DNA of 64,000 nucleotides from Thainema sp966674685 (GTDB lineage Bacteria > Cyanobacteriota > Cyanobacteriia > Phormidesmidales > Phormidesmidaceae): contig CBKWJC010000004.1 of NCBI GenBank assembly GCA_966674685.1, positions 1-64,000 of the forward strand, read 5' to 3'. This document shows, piece after piece, positions 24,858-33,388 of this stretch; position 1 is the first letter of the stretch; the number at the start of each line of letters is the position of its first letter. The position numbers and the translations under genes are program-made. The notes below the pieces were generated by a model. That model made no database searches and was not told where the DNA came from. It was given only the letters and a program-made list of their open reading frames with translations.

Positions 24858-26405
24858 CTACTCCACGTTATCCTTCACGCCCTTAACAATCCTAGATAGC
24901 TCCGACTTCTCATCAACGCTGACCCGACTCGGCGAACCGCTGATAATCCGCTCAAAGTTGCGGAACGAATCTTTGATCTCCGGCCCCTGCTCAGTAATCG
25001 TGTACTCGCGAATCCCCTTATCGTGCCACGATCCCCGCATCTTGAACACGTTGATCGCCCGCGACATCTCACCCCGGATCTCAACGTACTGCAACATCAA
25101 AATGGTGTCGGTAATTGTTGAGATATGGGAATCCGTGATCGAGTGGGCACCCATGAACTGGTCAGTGGTGTTGGTGAAAAAGCCCGTGATCTCTTCCTGT
25201 TTGGCGAAACCTGTAACACCGATGATGAACTGACGGAAAGCGTTATTGCTTACGCCTCGTGCTAGGGCTGATAGAGAATCGATCGCAATGCAGTTGGGCT
25301 TAAAGTGATCAATCTCCGACTTGATCATTTGTAAGTGATCTTCTAAGCCTGCCGACTCCGGATAGGCGCAGAGGATTTTTAACAGGCCCTTGCGCTCCAG
25401 TTCCTCAAATTCGATTCCCCAGGAATAGGCGTTGCGAGAAAGCTGCGCCCGCGACTCTTCATAGGCAAACAGAATAGCTCGCTCACCCCGATTGCAGGCA
25501 TCTTGAATAAATTTGCTGACCAGCAGCGTTTTACCCGTACCCGTTGCGCCCGTAGCCAGGATGATGGAATCCTTGAAGAAACCGCCACCACACATTTGAT
25601 CCAGGGTCTTGACCCCAGACGAGACGCGCACATTGGACGATCGCTGCGTAAGTCGCATGGCACCCAGTGGAAAGATACTAATCCCCTGATTCGTAATCGT
25701 AAACGGGTATTCCCCTTTCATATGGGTCGTGCCCCGCAGCTTGAGAATTTCAGCCGTTCGTCGCCGCCGTTCTCCTTCGAGGACATTGCGTAAAATAACA
25801 ACATTGTCAGACACAAACTCTTCGACCCCAAAGCGAGCGATTGGGCCATATTCCTCCACCCGCTCTGTTGTCATGATGGTTGTGGCTCCCACTTGTTTCA
25901 TGCGGGCGACCAGACGAAAAATTTCGCGGCGCACTACCGATGCCGCATCATACTGTTGAAAGACTGCGGTGACTGAATCGATGGAAACTCGTCGCGCCTT
26001 GTACTTCCGAATGGCGTAGTGAATTCGCTCAATGAGTGCCGACAGGTCAAAGCTGCCGACTACATCCTGTCCTTCTGGATCGGGTGACGCATCTAAAATG
26101 AATAGCTTGCCGTCATCAATTAGCTTTTGTAGATCCCAGCCAAAGCTATAGGCATTCTTGATAATATCGGCTGGAGATTCTTCAAAGGTAACAAAGACTC
26201 CCGGTTCATCAAATTGGGAAATGCCGTTATAGAGAAACTGAACAGCAATCAGCGTTTTGCCCGTGCCCGAGGTTCCGCTGACCAGGGTTGTACGGCCCAC
26301 TGGCAGCCCACCATGACTAATGTCATCGAACCCCTCGATCATCGTGCGAATCTTCTGCACTCCTTTTGCTTCTAGCTGGCTACCATTCGAATTAGGCTGA
26401 CTCAT
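24858..26405 (-). CDS. kaiC: circadian clock protein KaiC
   Basis: 515 residues, normal for KaiC (about 519). Two RecA-like domains: CI Walker A GTSGTGKT (44-51) with catalytic FVTFEES, and CII Walker A GATGTGKT (about 286-293) with FAYEES. The autophosphorylated Ser-Thr pair is intact in HISTITDT (about residues 429-430, equivalent to S431/T432 of Synechococcus). The C-terminal A-loop/tail (SELSRIVKGVKDNVE) bound by KaiA is present. Hexameric ATPase/autokinase at the core of the clock. Last gene of the kaiA-kaiB-kaiC order, separated from kaiB by about 370 bp, so it may have its own promoter. Confidence 0.98.
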   Translation of the reverse strand: MSQPNSNGSQLEAKGVQKIRTMIEGFDDISHGGLPVGRTTLVSGTSGTGKTLIAVQFLYNGISQFDEPGVFVTFEESPADIIKNAYSFGWDLQKLIDDGKLFILDASPDPEGQDVVGSFDLSALIERIHYAIRKYKARRVSIDSVTAVFQQYDAASVVRREIFRLVARMKQVGATTIMTTERVEEYGPIARFGVEEFVSDNVVILRNVLEGERRRRTAEILKLRGTTHMKGEYPFTITNQGISIFPLGAMRLTQRSSNVRVSSGVKTLDQMCGGGFFKDSIILATGATGTGKTLLVSKFIQDACNRGERAILFAYEESRAQLSRNAYSWGIEFEELERKGLLKILCAYPESAGLEDHLQMIKSEIDHFKPNCIAIDSLSALARGVSNNAFRQFIIGVTGFAKQEEITGFFTNTTDQFMGAHSITDSHISTITDTILMLQYVEIRGEMSRAINVFKMRGSWHDKGIREYTITEQGPEIKDSFRNFERIISGSPSRVSVDEKSELSRIVKGVKDNVE

Positions 26406-26775
26406 GGTTGGATGGACTCAATACAATCAATCAAATCTAGGGCGAACAAGCAATTAGAGGCTCTAATGATCCTGCTTATGGGCCTGCTTATGGGCCTATT
26501 TGTGGACATTGATTAATAGTTCGAAAACCTTGCCCACAGGTGATCAAGGCAAATCATGCCCATGTTTTGGATGTCTCGTCAATCAATGTTAAGCGAGAGC
26601 AAACACTGGTGTAACAATCCATTGATCTAGCAAATCATCACGCAAATTGGCAGAGTTCACATTAGCCGAATCTCATGATAGGTCAAAGGCTGTGCCAATA
26701 CCCATTGGAACATGATTTGGTGCTGATCTGCATCAGCGACCGAGTTTTCAGCGCCTGGTATGCAGGGTGATCTGG
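26406..26775. promoter_or_regulatory. kaiB-kaiC spacer with tandem 12-mer
   Basis: About 370 bp without a gene. A tandem CCTGCTTATGGG occurs at 26471-26482 and 26483-26494 with a decayed third copy. The length suggests a kaiC promoter here, unlike the short kaiBC spacing described in Synechococcus elongatus. No clear -35/-10 pair was picked. Confidence 0.4.
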
Positions 26776-27093
26776 CTAAAGCTCGTTTAATTCATCGTCG
26801 CGCAGTTCCTCATAGAGCAGGTCGAGGCCGATGAGGACTCGTTCACGGTCAGACAGGTCGCCAATAATTTTGCGGACGGGCGGCGGCAAAATTTTAGATA
26901 GGGTCGGGGTCGCGAGGATTTTGTCTTCTTCTGCAAGCTGGGGATTTTTTAGCACATCAATGACTTTCAGTGCGTATACGCCTTGAAATTCTTGCTCTAG
27001 GATGTTGTTCAGTGTTTTGAGCGCTCGGATTGAGTTGGGCGTATTGCCTGCCACATAGAGCTTCAGTACGTAGGTTTTCTTCAGAGTGTTCAT
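26776..27093 (-). CDS. kaiB: circadian clock protein KaiB
   Basis: 105 residues from the ATG at 27093 (MNTLKKTYVLKLYVAGNTP). An upstream in-frame ATG at 27108 would add five residues and is not needed. Thioredoxin-like/fold-switching clock protein: YVLKLYVAGNTPNSIRALKTLNNILE, then ALKVIDVLKNPQLAEEDKILATPTLSKILPPPVRKIIGDLSDRERVLIGLDLL. Length and blocks match the family closely. It binds phosphorylated KaiC and sequesters KaiA. Acidic C-terminal tail (EELRDDELNEL) as usual. Confidence 0.98.
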   Translation of the reverse strand: MNTLKKTYVLKLYVAGNTPNSIRALKTLNNILEQEFQGVYALKVIDVLKNPQLAEEDKILATPTLSKILPPPVRKIIGDLSDRERVLIGLDLLYEELRDDELNEL

Positions 27094-27547
27094 AGTTGGG
27101 AAGCACAAATAATCAAGGATTCAGAGTGCAGGCGAATTTACCTACTGATCCAAAATCCGCTTGTCAAAACCAGCTTTTATTTTTTGTGAGCGGTAGACAC
27201 TGCCTGCCGTTCACAAAGATGTCGGGTTCTTTCTAGTCGGATTCGGTATGAGACGATTGAAATCGTGACAGAATTCATTCACTCAATGTAGACGCTTTCC
27301 ACGAGAATCCCGTGAAGCGTTAGGGTCTTTTACGGATTGGTCTAAGAACTTTATCAGTGAACTTTATCAGTGAACTTTCATCAATGGTGTTACCGATAGG
27401 TATCAACCGATGTGAGTGTTACCGATGATGCGCGTGGATGGGAGGCTGCGATCGCATCGCAGTTTGCTCCGCGTTGATTCCGCGTTTGCTCCGCCAAGAT
27501 ATGAGAACTGAGTTAAACGCCGCCCTATCTGATTGCAAGCTTACATA
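27094..27547. promoter_or_regulatory. kaiA-kaiB spacer with direct repeats (candidate kaiB(C) promoter)
   Basis: Contains GAACTTTATCAGT twice in tandem (27346-27358, 27359-27371) plus a partial third copy, and GTGTTACCGAT twice (27387-27397, 27416-27426). A decayed hairpin sits at 27180-27218. The repeats are direct observations; a regulatory role is inference. Confidence 0.45.
27180..27218 (-). repeat. decayed member of the T6/CTCYG hairpin class
   Basis: TTTTTTGTGAGCGG at the left and CCGTTCACAAAG at the right are imperfectly complementary, with an irregular middle. It resembles the perfect hairpins at 22134 and 24780 with mutations and could act as a weak terminator or attenuator before kaiB. 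Confidence 0.4.
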
Positions 27548-28495
27548 TCAAGATTCGCGGGGAATCGAGCGTCGATACATTTCGCACAGATGGGCAATTA
27601 CATCAATCAGCGTGAGTCGATAATCCATCAAAATTTCTTCGCTGCGACCCTCTAGCTGGAGCTGTTTTGAGAATTCATCCATCAGCTCCATATGAATTTC
27701 AACGATTTGAGAAACCGACACGTCGGCAAAGAAGGCCGTATTGACGTACTCATCAATATGCTGGTTGGTCGTTTCGCTGTCGGAAAAGTAGGTTAGTACG
27801 ATTTCGCGATATCGCCGACTGAGGTCTGACAAGAATTCCTGGCGTTCATCAGGACTCATGTGTCGCAGGAAATATTGGGGATTTCGTTTGTAGTACACAC
27901 CAAGATAACCAAGCCGCTCCTTTAATTTAGAAGCTAAACGCCGCTGTTGTAGAACCAGAGACGTTTGCTGTGTTGCACCCAAGCTAGCGCTGAGCTGAGG
28001 CAGTAGCTGACTGGGCGGCAGATCCAAAAACTGGTCAATTGCCCGATGGATATCTGCCTCCAGCGATTGAGGTTCTAGCTGTTGGATGAGCAGCAATCCA
28101 CTGTGATAGCTGGCGCGCAGCACATCAACAGTTGGAGTAACTGTTTGTAAACTTGTGCGGGGGTGGGTACTGATATCGCTGTTGGATTCTGGATTGGATA
28201 CTACGCTTTCATAACTCGACTTCAGAGATGATAGATGGTCTGTCGGAAAATTTAACACCATAGCTGGCAAGATGATGTGGTGTTCCTTCAGATCACTCAG
28301 TAAGCCTAACAAATCTGGTGAGTTCTCTAGTACTAAGCAGTCAATGCGGTGCAAGTCCTCTTCTGCTAGAGCCATCAGTTCCGCTTTGGACATGACGAAG
28401 TCCAACCCGTGGTGCTGATGGTCAAGGTACTCAATCAGCAACTGAGAGAGCGCGTCAGAGCGGGCAAAAATGCATAGTGAAAGCTTAGATGACAA
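27548..28495 (-). CDS. kaiA: circadian clock protein KaiA
   Basis: About 315 residues from the TTG at 28495 (SSKLSLCIFARSDALSQLL). An ATG at 28543 would add 16 residues rich in Cys and Arg that span a HIP1 site and look non-native. N-terminal pseudo-receiver domain (about 1-125, with DCLVLENSPDLLGLLSDL and no phosphoacceptor pattern). A variable linker (about 125-165) and a C-terminal four-helix dimerisation domain (about 175-300: KLKERLGYLGVYYKRNPQYFL, SPDERQEFLSDLSRRYREIVLTYF, VNTAFFADVSVSQIVEIHMELMDEFSKQLQLEGR) follow. It stimulates KaiC phosphorylation by binding its C-terminal tail. Confidence 0.96.
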   Translation of the reverse strand: MSSKLSLCIFARSDALSQLLIEYLDHQHHGLDFVMSKAELMALAEEDLHRIDCLVLENSPDLLGLLSDLKEHHIILPAMVLNFPTDHLSSLKSSYESVVSNPESNSDISTHPRTSLQTVTPTVDVLRASYHSGLLLIQQLEPQSLEADIHRAIDQFLDLPPSQLLPQLSASLGATQQTSLVLQQRRLASKLKERLGYLGVYYKRNPQYFLRHMSPDERQEFLSDLSRRYREIVLTYFSDSETTNQHIDEYVNTAFFADVSVSQIVEIHMELMDEFSKQLQLEGRSEEILMDYRLTLIDVIAHLCEMYRRSIPRES

Positions 28496-28543
28496 AATCG
28501 TACAGAACCTATTGAATAGACAAACTCCGCGATCGCGGCACAT

Positions 28544-29066
28544 CTAGTCTAATTGAAACGAACTGGGAATAAATACAGAATGATTTAATATTTATTGTAG
28601 TCGGAAACCCTATTAATCTGAAGCGCTACGTCATAATGAACGCAAGTTTGGGTGGAGTTGGCAGGTTTGAGTGATTTGGCAGTTAATAAACTTAATCAAA
28701 ACTAAGCCCAGATGCCAAAAACGCTACGGCATCAGTGGCAACAGTTGATCAAGCTTTGAGGGGCGGATTTGAATAAGGTTTAAGCCTATCTGATAAATAT
28801 CTGTAAATATCTGACAAGGACGGTCTGCGGGATTAGGATAAACGGGTAGCGTCAATTTTCTGTTCTACGCTTGTCCTCCGCAAGGTGAACTTACTTAAGC
28901 TGCGGTGAGTTTATCATGCGATCGCAACTCTGCTGATCACGTTTGCAACTCGGTTGATCACGGTGATTCATTTTATTTGATCGTGATGATCACGGTGATT
29001 GATTCACGCTTTGAATCGTTGGCGGCCTAGATACCGTCTAGAACCATCTCATAATTCGGGACTAGA
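28544..29066. promoter_or_regulatory. divergent promoter region between kaiA and the CBS/receiver kinase
   Basis: 523 bp. ATCTG recurs at 28788, 28799 and 28809 (10-11 bp phasing). TGATCACG recurs at 28934-28941, 28955-28962 and 28987-28994, the last two extended to TGATCACGGTGATT. HIP1 sites also occur here. The repeats sit upstream of both genes and are candidate binding sites for a regulator of clock genes. Confidence 0.5.
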
Positions 29067-32000
29067 TTGACAACTGCTATGACATTGCCCAATCTACGGC
29101 AATTTATTGAACCCGTTCCAAGCTGCTATCGGCACGACCGTTTGGAACAGGTTTTTCAATGGCTGCAATCCGATGTGGTGCAAAACTCAGCCTTCAACAC
29201 AGTTGTCATTTTGGATGCAGATTATTACCCAATCGGCACCATTCGCCCCCTAGCCCTAGTCACATGGCTGCTCAATCATTTGCAGAGGTTTAACGACTGG
29301 GAAATTACGCTTGAGGAGTTTATTGCCACCCAAGCGCAGCCAAACTTAATTCAGTCGGTGACGGTGGTTTCTGTAGCCTTGCCGATCAGCCAGTTGCCGA
29401 TTCAGGACATGCAGCCAGATGTGGTTCATGTAGCCGTCGTTGATCAGAATGACCACTATCTGGGGCTGGTGAATCCAACTCGGCTGATTCAGTCCACCCG
29501 CGTTGAGCTAAACCAGCCATCCTGGTTGCCGCCCAAGCGATCAGCCGGACACCCAAAAGCCCGCCAGGCAGCACAGCCGCTCCCCATTGGCTATGAGTCC
29601 ATATCGCTGCAAACGGAAGCGCTCGAAGCGCTCAGTGAGCATGAACCGTGGGTACAGATTTTTGATCGGGTACCGATTCCGCTGATGCTGCAAACAGAGC
29701 ATGGGCAGGTACTCAAGCGCAATCAAATTTGGCGATCGCAAGTTGGCGATGTCACCTATGCGGCAGCCATCCATCCCGAAGCTATTCCATCGCCGCAGTT
29801 TTCCAACCCGCCCGACCATCGACCCGATAGCCACTCTGAGGGGCAGTCCACTATTCATGTAGCGCCAACGGCTCCATCGTCACAGTCGCCCGCCGCGCAA
29901 CCCACGACCCGATCCACCGCGATGCCAGAGCCAGAGCGAACATTCCTGTCATCTAGCGGTACGGCTAGCAGCGCTACGAGCAGTACCAAAGGGATAACCG
30001 CAGGCTCAGCAGCGCGCCAGAGACCCGATGGCTTGCCTGTGGGATATTGCCAACTGGAAGCGGAAACGAATACCCACCTCTGCGCCTGCCTGAATCAGGA
30101 TGGTGAGGTGCATGTTTGGCGGTTTGTACGAATTGATCTGGGCTTTTCGGCGCAGCAGCTATTGGCGGCAACGGTTCACATGCCCCTAGCATCACCCGTC
30201 TTGGCCTCTTCGTCTGTATCCCATACGCCACTGGCAGCCGAAGTCCTGAATTCTCAGCATCAGCTCCATGCGGCTGTGAATGAACCTGAATTTCTCTCTC
30301 TTTCGTCTTCGCTCCTGTCGGAACGCGTTTGGCTGGTGGTTGCCCAGGACACCACGACCCAGCGGCAGTTGAGCCAAGAGCTAGCGGCCAAAAATGCCGA
30401 TTTGGTGCAGCTCAATCGGTTTAAGGATGAGTTTTTGGCCTGCATTAGCCACGAGTTAAAGACACCATTGACCGCTGTGCTGGGTCTGTCTCATCTGTTG
30501 AAGAATCAGGCGTTGGGTCAGTTGAACCAGCGGCAGGCCCGCTATACCCATCTGATCCACGAAAGCAGTCGTCATCTAATGGCGATTGTGAACGACATCC
30601 TCGATTTGACGCGGATTGAAACGGGACAGTTGGATCTAAACTTTGTGCCCATCACGCTGCGAACGGTTTGTGAAAAGGCGATTCGACAGGCTTACAGCAT
30701 GGTGCAGCTCGTTGCGCCACAGACTTCGGTAGCCCCAGCGACTGGAGAATCTAATCCGGCGGCGACTCCAGTGGGGGCAGAGGCGGACAATGCGCGATCG
30801 CAGCGTATCGTCCTCGACATTGATCCCAAAATTCACACTATGTACGCTGATGAGCTGCGGCTCCAGCAGATGCTAACTCACCTGCTGAGCAATGCGCTGA
30901 AGTTTACGGAGCCCAGCGATCAGGCGGGGCTGAGGGTGAGACTGTGGGACGGCTGGATTGCTTTCACCGTTTGGGACAAGGGCATTGGCATTCCCCAGAA
31001 AAAGCAGCATTTGATTTTCCAAAAATTTCAGCAGCTTGAGAATCCCCTGACGCGTCAGGTGGGCGGTACGGGACTGGGATTGGTGCTGACTCAGCGACTG
31101 GCACGGCTGCACGGGGGCGATGTGACGTTTACGTCTATCGAGAGCGAGGGCAGCGAATTTACGCTGCTGCTGCCGCCTGCGCCGCCCCAGGAGCAGCTCA
31201 ATCTCAATCTGGACTTGGCGATGGCGATTCATCAACCGTCGCCCAATCGGCTGGTGCTGATTGTGGAAGCGGTGCCGCGATTTTTGGAAGACCTGCATGA
31301 GAAGGTAGCCCAGCTCGGCTATCGAGTTGCGATCGCGCGGTCTGGGCCGGAAGCCTTGGAAAAAATTCGCCGTTTGCAGCCCTGCGCCATCTTTATCAAT
31401 CCGCTGCTGCCCATGCTGTCGGGTTGGGATCTGCTGACGCTGCTGAAGACCGATGAAGATACCTGTCGGTTGCCCGTCATCGTAACCGGAACGCCAATTG
31501 AAGAAGAGCAGGCTCTGGCTTGTGGAGCCGACAGCTTTCTGACGCTGCCTGTGCAGGTATCCCAGCTCCAGAATGTGTTTGACCGTCTACAGGAGCCGGA
31601 GGAGCTAAACGAAAGCTTGAACAATTTACAGGGCATCACCGCGCTGTATCTAGGGGCAGACCTGACGCTGACCAATCCGGCGGCTTATCCGACCTCGCTC
31701 AGCGGTCAGCTCAATCAGTTGTTGCATACCCATCACTGCCACGTACTGGAGGCAGATGATTTGGATCAGGCTGAAATGCTGGCGCGGGTCTGGAAGCCAA
31801 ACGTGCTGCTAATTGGAACACTAGCGGTTGATCCGCTGGTCTATCTGCAACAGCTCAGCGACCATGAGTTTTTATCTACGCTGCCGATTGTACCGCTGAA
31901 GCCAGAGTTTGCCACTTTTGCTGATCAGGTGCCCCAGTTGCGGCTGTTTCCCTATCAGGCCAATGCGATCGCAACTCCCGTTGCGGTTCACTTAGACGGC

Positions 32001-32621
32001 AAAGCGCTGCTGCGTACTATTCAAACCGCTGTTGGCCTCACCCACCAGCCCCACATTTGTCTAATTGATCCGTCCACCCTCAGCTCTAGCCACCCGGAAT
32101 CGGTTGAGCAGAGCAGTGGCGATCGAGTGGTTGATCCCCCAACCGATCCCGGTGCCATCAGCCCACTTGCCGCTCATGCAACTCACGGCAGTCCTGCTAA
32201 GATTGATGCCGCTAAAGGTTTAGTGACCCTGGCTCACTATCTGCAAGCATCAGGTATTCAGGCTCAAATTGGTCGAACTTGGCAGTCCGTCGAGCAGCAG
32301 GTTTATCACCATACAACCGATCTGCTGCTGATTTCCCTCCAGCCAGATTGGTGCCAGTCCAACCTGCTCCATAAACTGCACCAGTTTCGGCAAAGCAAAA
32401 ACTGTCCGCTGATTCTAGCGATCATGAGTTCTGCGATCGCAACTGATCAAGAGGTACAGGAGAGCCTAACGGAACTGCGCCGACTCTGCCAGATGATCGT
32501 GCCAGCCTCCATTCCCGTGCGAGAACTCCTCAACCAAATTCATCAGCTCTTGAGCCACGGTTACGGCACCCAGTCTGCACCAGATAATTCTGCAACGATT
32601 CACAACCAGACCCCAGAATAG
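29067..32621 (+). CDS. hybrid histidine kinase: CBS-like pair, PAS-like region, HisKA/HATPase, three degenerate receivers
   Basis: 1184 residues (the ATG at 29079 would trim four). A CBS-like pair lies at about 10-155 (FIEPVPSCYRHDRLEQV, VVILDADYYPIGTIR; VAVVDQNDHYLGLV), with a PAS-like stretch near 200-230. A Ser/Pro-rich linker follows. HisKA has the phosphorylatable His in ISHELKTPLTAVLG (about 462). HATPase has LLSNALKFT (about 605), DKGIGI and GTGLGL (about 667). Three receiver-like domains follow (about 725-840, 858-945, 995-1155). Domain 1 has Asn instead of Asp at the phospho-site (IFINPLLPML), and the other two also lack a clear receiver site. Cytosolic. Divergent from kaiA, a possible clock input or output kinase. 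Confidence 0.88.
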   Translation: MTTAMTLPNLRQFIEPVPSCYRHDRLEQVFQWLQSDVVQNSAFNTVVILDADYYPIGTIRPLALVTWLLNHLQRFNDWEITLEEFIATQAQPNLIQSVTVVSVALPISQLPIQDMQPDVVHVAVVDQNDHYLGLVNPTRLIQSTRVELNQPSWLPPKRSAGHPKARQAAQPLPIGYESISLQTEALEALSEHEPWVQIFDRVPIPLMLQTEHGQVLKRNQIWRSQVGDVTYAAAIHPEAIPSPQFSNPPDHRPDSHSEGQSTIHVAPTAPSSQSPAAQPTTRSTAMPEPERTFLSSSGTASSATSSTKGITAGSAARQRPDGLPVGYCQLEAETNTHLCACLNQDGEVHVWRFVRIDLGFSAQQLLAATVHMPLASPVLASSSVSHTPLAAEVLNSQHQLHAAVNEPEFLSLSSSLLSERVWLVVAQDTTTQRQLSQELAAKNADLVQLNRFKDEFLACISHELKTPLTAVLGLSHLLKNQALGQLNQRQARYTHLIHESSRHLMAIVNDILDLTRIETGQLDLNFVPITLRTVCEKAIRQAYSMVQLVAPQTSVAPATGESNPAATPVGAEADNARSQRIVLDIDPKIHTMYADELRLQQMLTHLLSNALKFTEPSDQAGLRVRLWDGWIAFTVWDKGIGIPQKKQHLIFQKFQQLENPLTRQVGGTGLGLVLTQRLARLHGGDVTFTSIESEGSEFTLLLPPAPPQEQLNLNLDLAMAIHQPSPNRLVLIVEAVPRFLEDLHEKVAQLGYRVAIARSGPEALEKIRRLQPCAIFINPLLPMLSGWDLLTLLKTDEDTCRLPVIVTGTPIEEEQALACGADSFLTLPVQVSQLQNVFDRLQEPEELNESLNNLQGITALYLGADLTLTNPAAYPTSLSGQLNQLLHTHHCHVLEADDLDQAEMLARVWKPNVLLIGTLAVDPLVYLQQLSDHEFLSTLPIVPLKPEFATFADQVPQLRLFPYQANAIATPVAVHLDGKALLRTIQTAVGLTHQPHICLIDPSTLSSSHPESVEQSSGDRVVDPPTDPGAISPLAAHATHGSPAKIDAAKGLVTLAHYLQASGIQAQIGRTWQSVEQQVYHHTTDLLLISLQPDWCQSNLLHKLHQFRQSKNCPLILAIMSSAIATDQEVQESLTELRRLCQMIVPASIPVRELLNQIHQLLSHGYGTQSAPDNSATIHNQTPE

Positions 32622-32681
32622 ATGGAGCCGACACGCGCTGCGTATCGGCTACATCTACGATTGCAATAGTTAGTCACAAAA

Positions 32682-32720
32682 TATCCTCAAAACCCTTGCA
32701 GTGCAAGGGTTTTGAGGATA
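32682..32720. terminator. 17-bp perfect hairpin between the kinase and msrB
   Basis: TATCCTCAAAACCCTTG (32682-32698) pairs with 32704-32720 around CAGTG. Two more base pairs are possible within the loop. Shared by convergent genes. Confidence 0.75.
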
Positions 32721-32724
32721 GGAG

Positions 32725-33126
32725 TTATTCCGCTACTGCATCAAAATCGAGCGATGCCGAGTTGATGCAGTAGCGTAGACCCGTTGGTTTGGGGCCATCT
32801 GGGAAAACGTGACCTAAGTGGGCATCGCACTTAGCGCACAGCACTTCGGTGCGGCGCATGAAAAAGCTGTTGTCTGATTCTTCAGCCACATTCTCGTCTT
32901 CAATCGGTGCCCAAAAGCTCGGCCAGCCCGTGCCGGAATCAAACTTTGTCTCCGAGCTGAATAGTGGCGTACCGCAGCAGACGCACTTATAGGTACCTGC
33001 CGCTTTGTTATCGTGGTACTTCCCAGTGAACGCCCGTTCCGTCCCTTTTTGGCGCGTTACCTTATACTGTTCGGGCGATAGCTGCTCTTTCCACTCAGCG
33101 TCTGATTTTTGGATTTTGGTTTCCAT
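32725..33126 (-). CDS. msrB: peptide-methionine (R)-S-oxide reductase MsrB
   Basis: 133 residues. Reduces methionine-R-sulfoxide in oxidised proteins. Zinc ligands are two CxxC pairs (Cys48/Cys51 in KCVCCG and Cys97/Cys100 in CAKCDAH). GTGWPSFW (about 65-72) is the substrate pocket, HLGHVFPDGP follows, and the catalytic cysteine is Cys120 in RYCINSASL. Complete and normal in length. Cytosolic. Isolated, and convergent with the large kinase. Confidence 0.97.
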   Translation of the reverse strand: METKIQKSDAEWKEQLSPEQYKVTRQKGTERAFTGKYHDNKAAGTYKCVCCGTPLFSSETKFDSGTGWPSFWAPIEDENVAEESDNSFFMRRTEVLCAKCDAHLGHVFPDGPKPTGLRYCINSASLDFDAVAE

Positions 33127-33388
33127 ACTGGTTGTTGATATCTCCTTTTGTACTGTTTATCGTAACGAAATGTTATGACGAAATCAGGTGTGGGTTTCCA
33201 CCAACTAGCAAAACCGATTCGATTGGGCAAAACCCTATATGACCTTATGTCATCAGGTTGGGACAAGTTGTTTTGGAGTAGTCGCGTTCCGCGCGGTGGC
33301 TCAAAAACGAGCCTCCTGGTTTCAAGTGTGTAGCGCTATATTTTGCTATCTAAAACTGAGAATTCCGCTGCTTACAGATTAGATTTTT

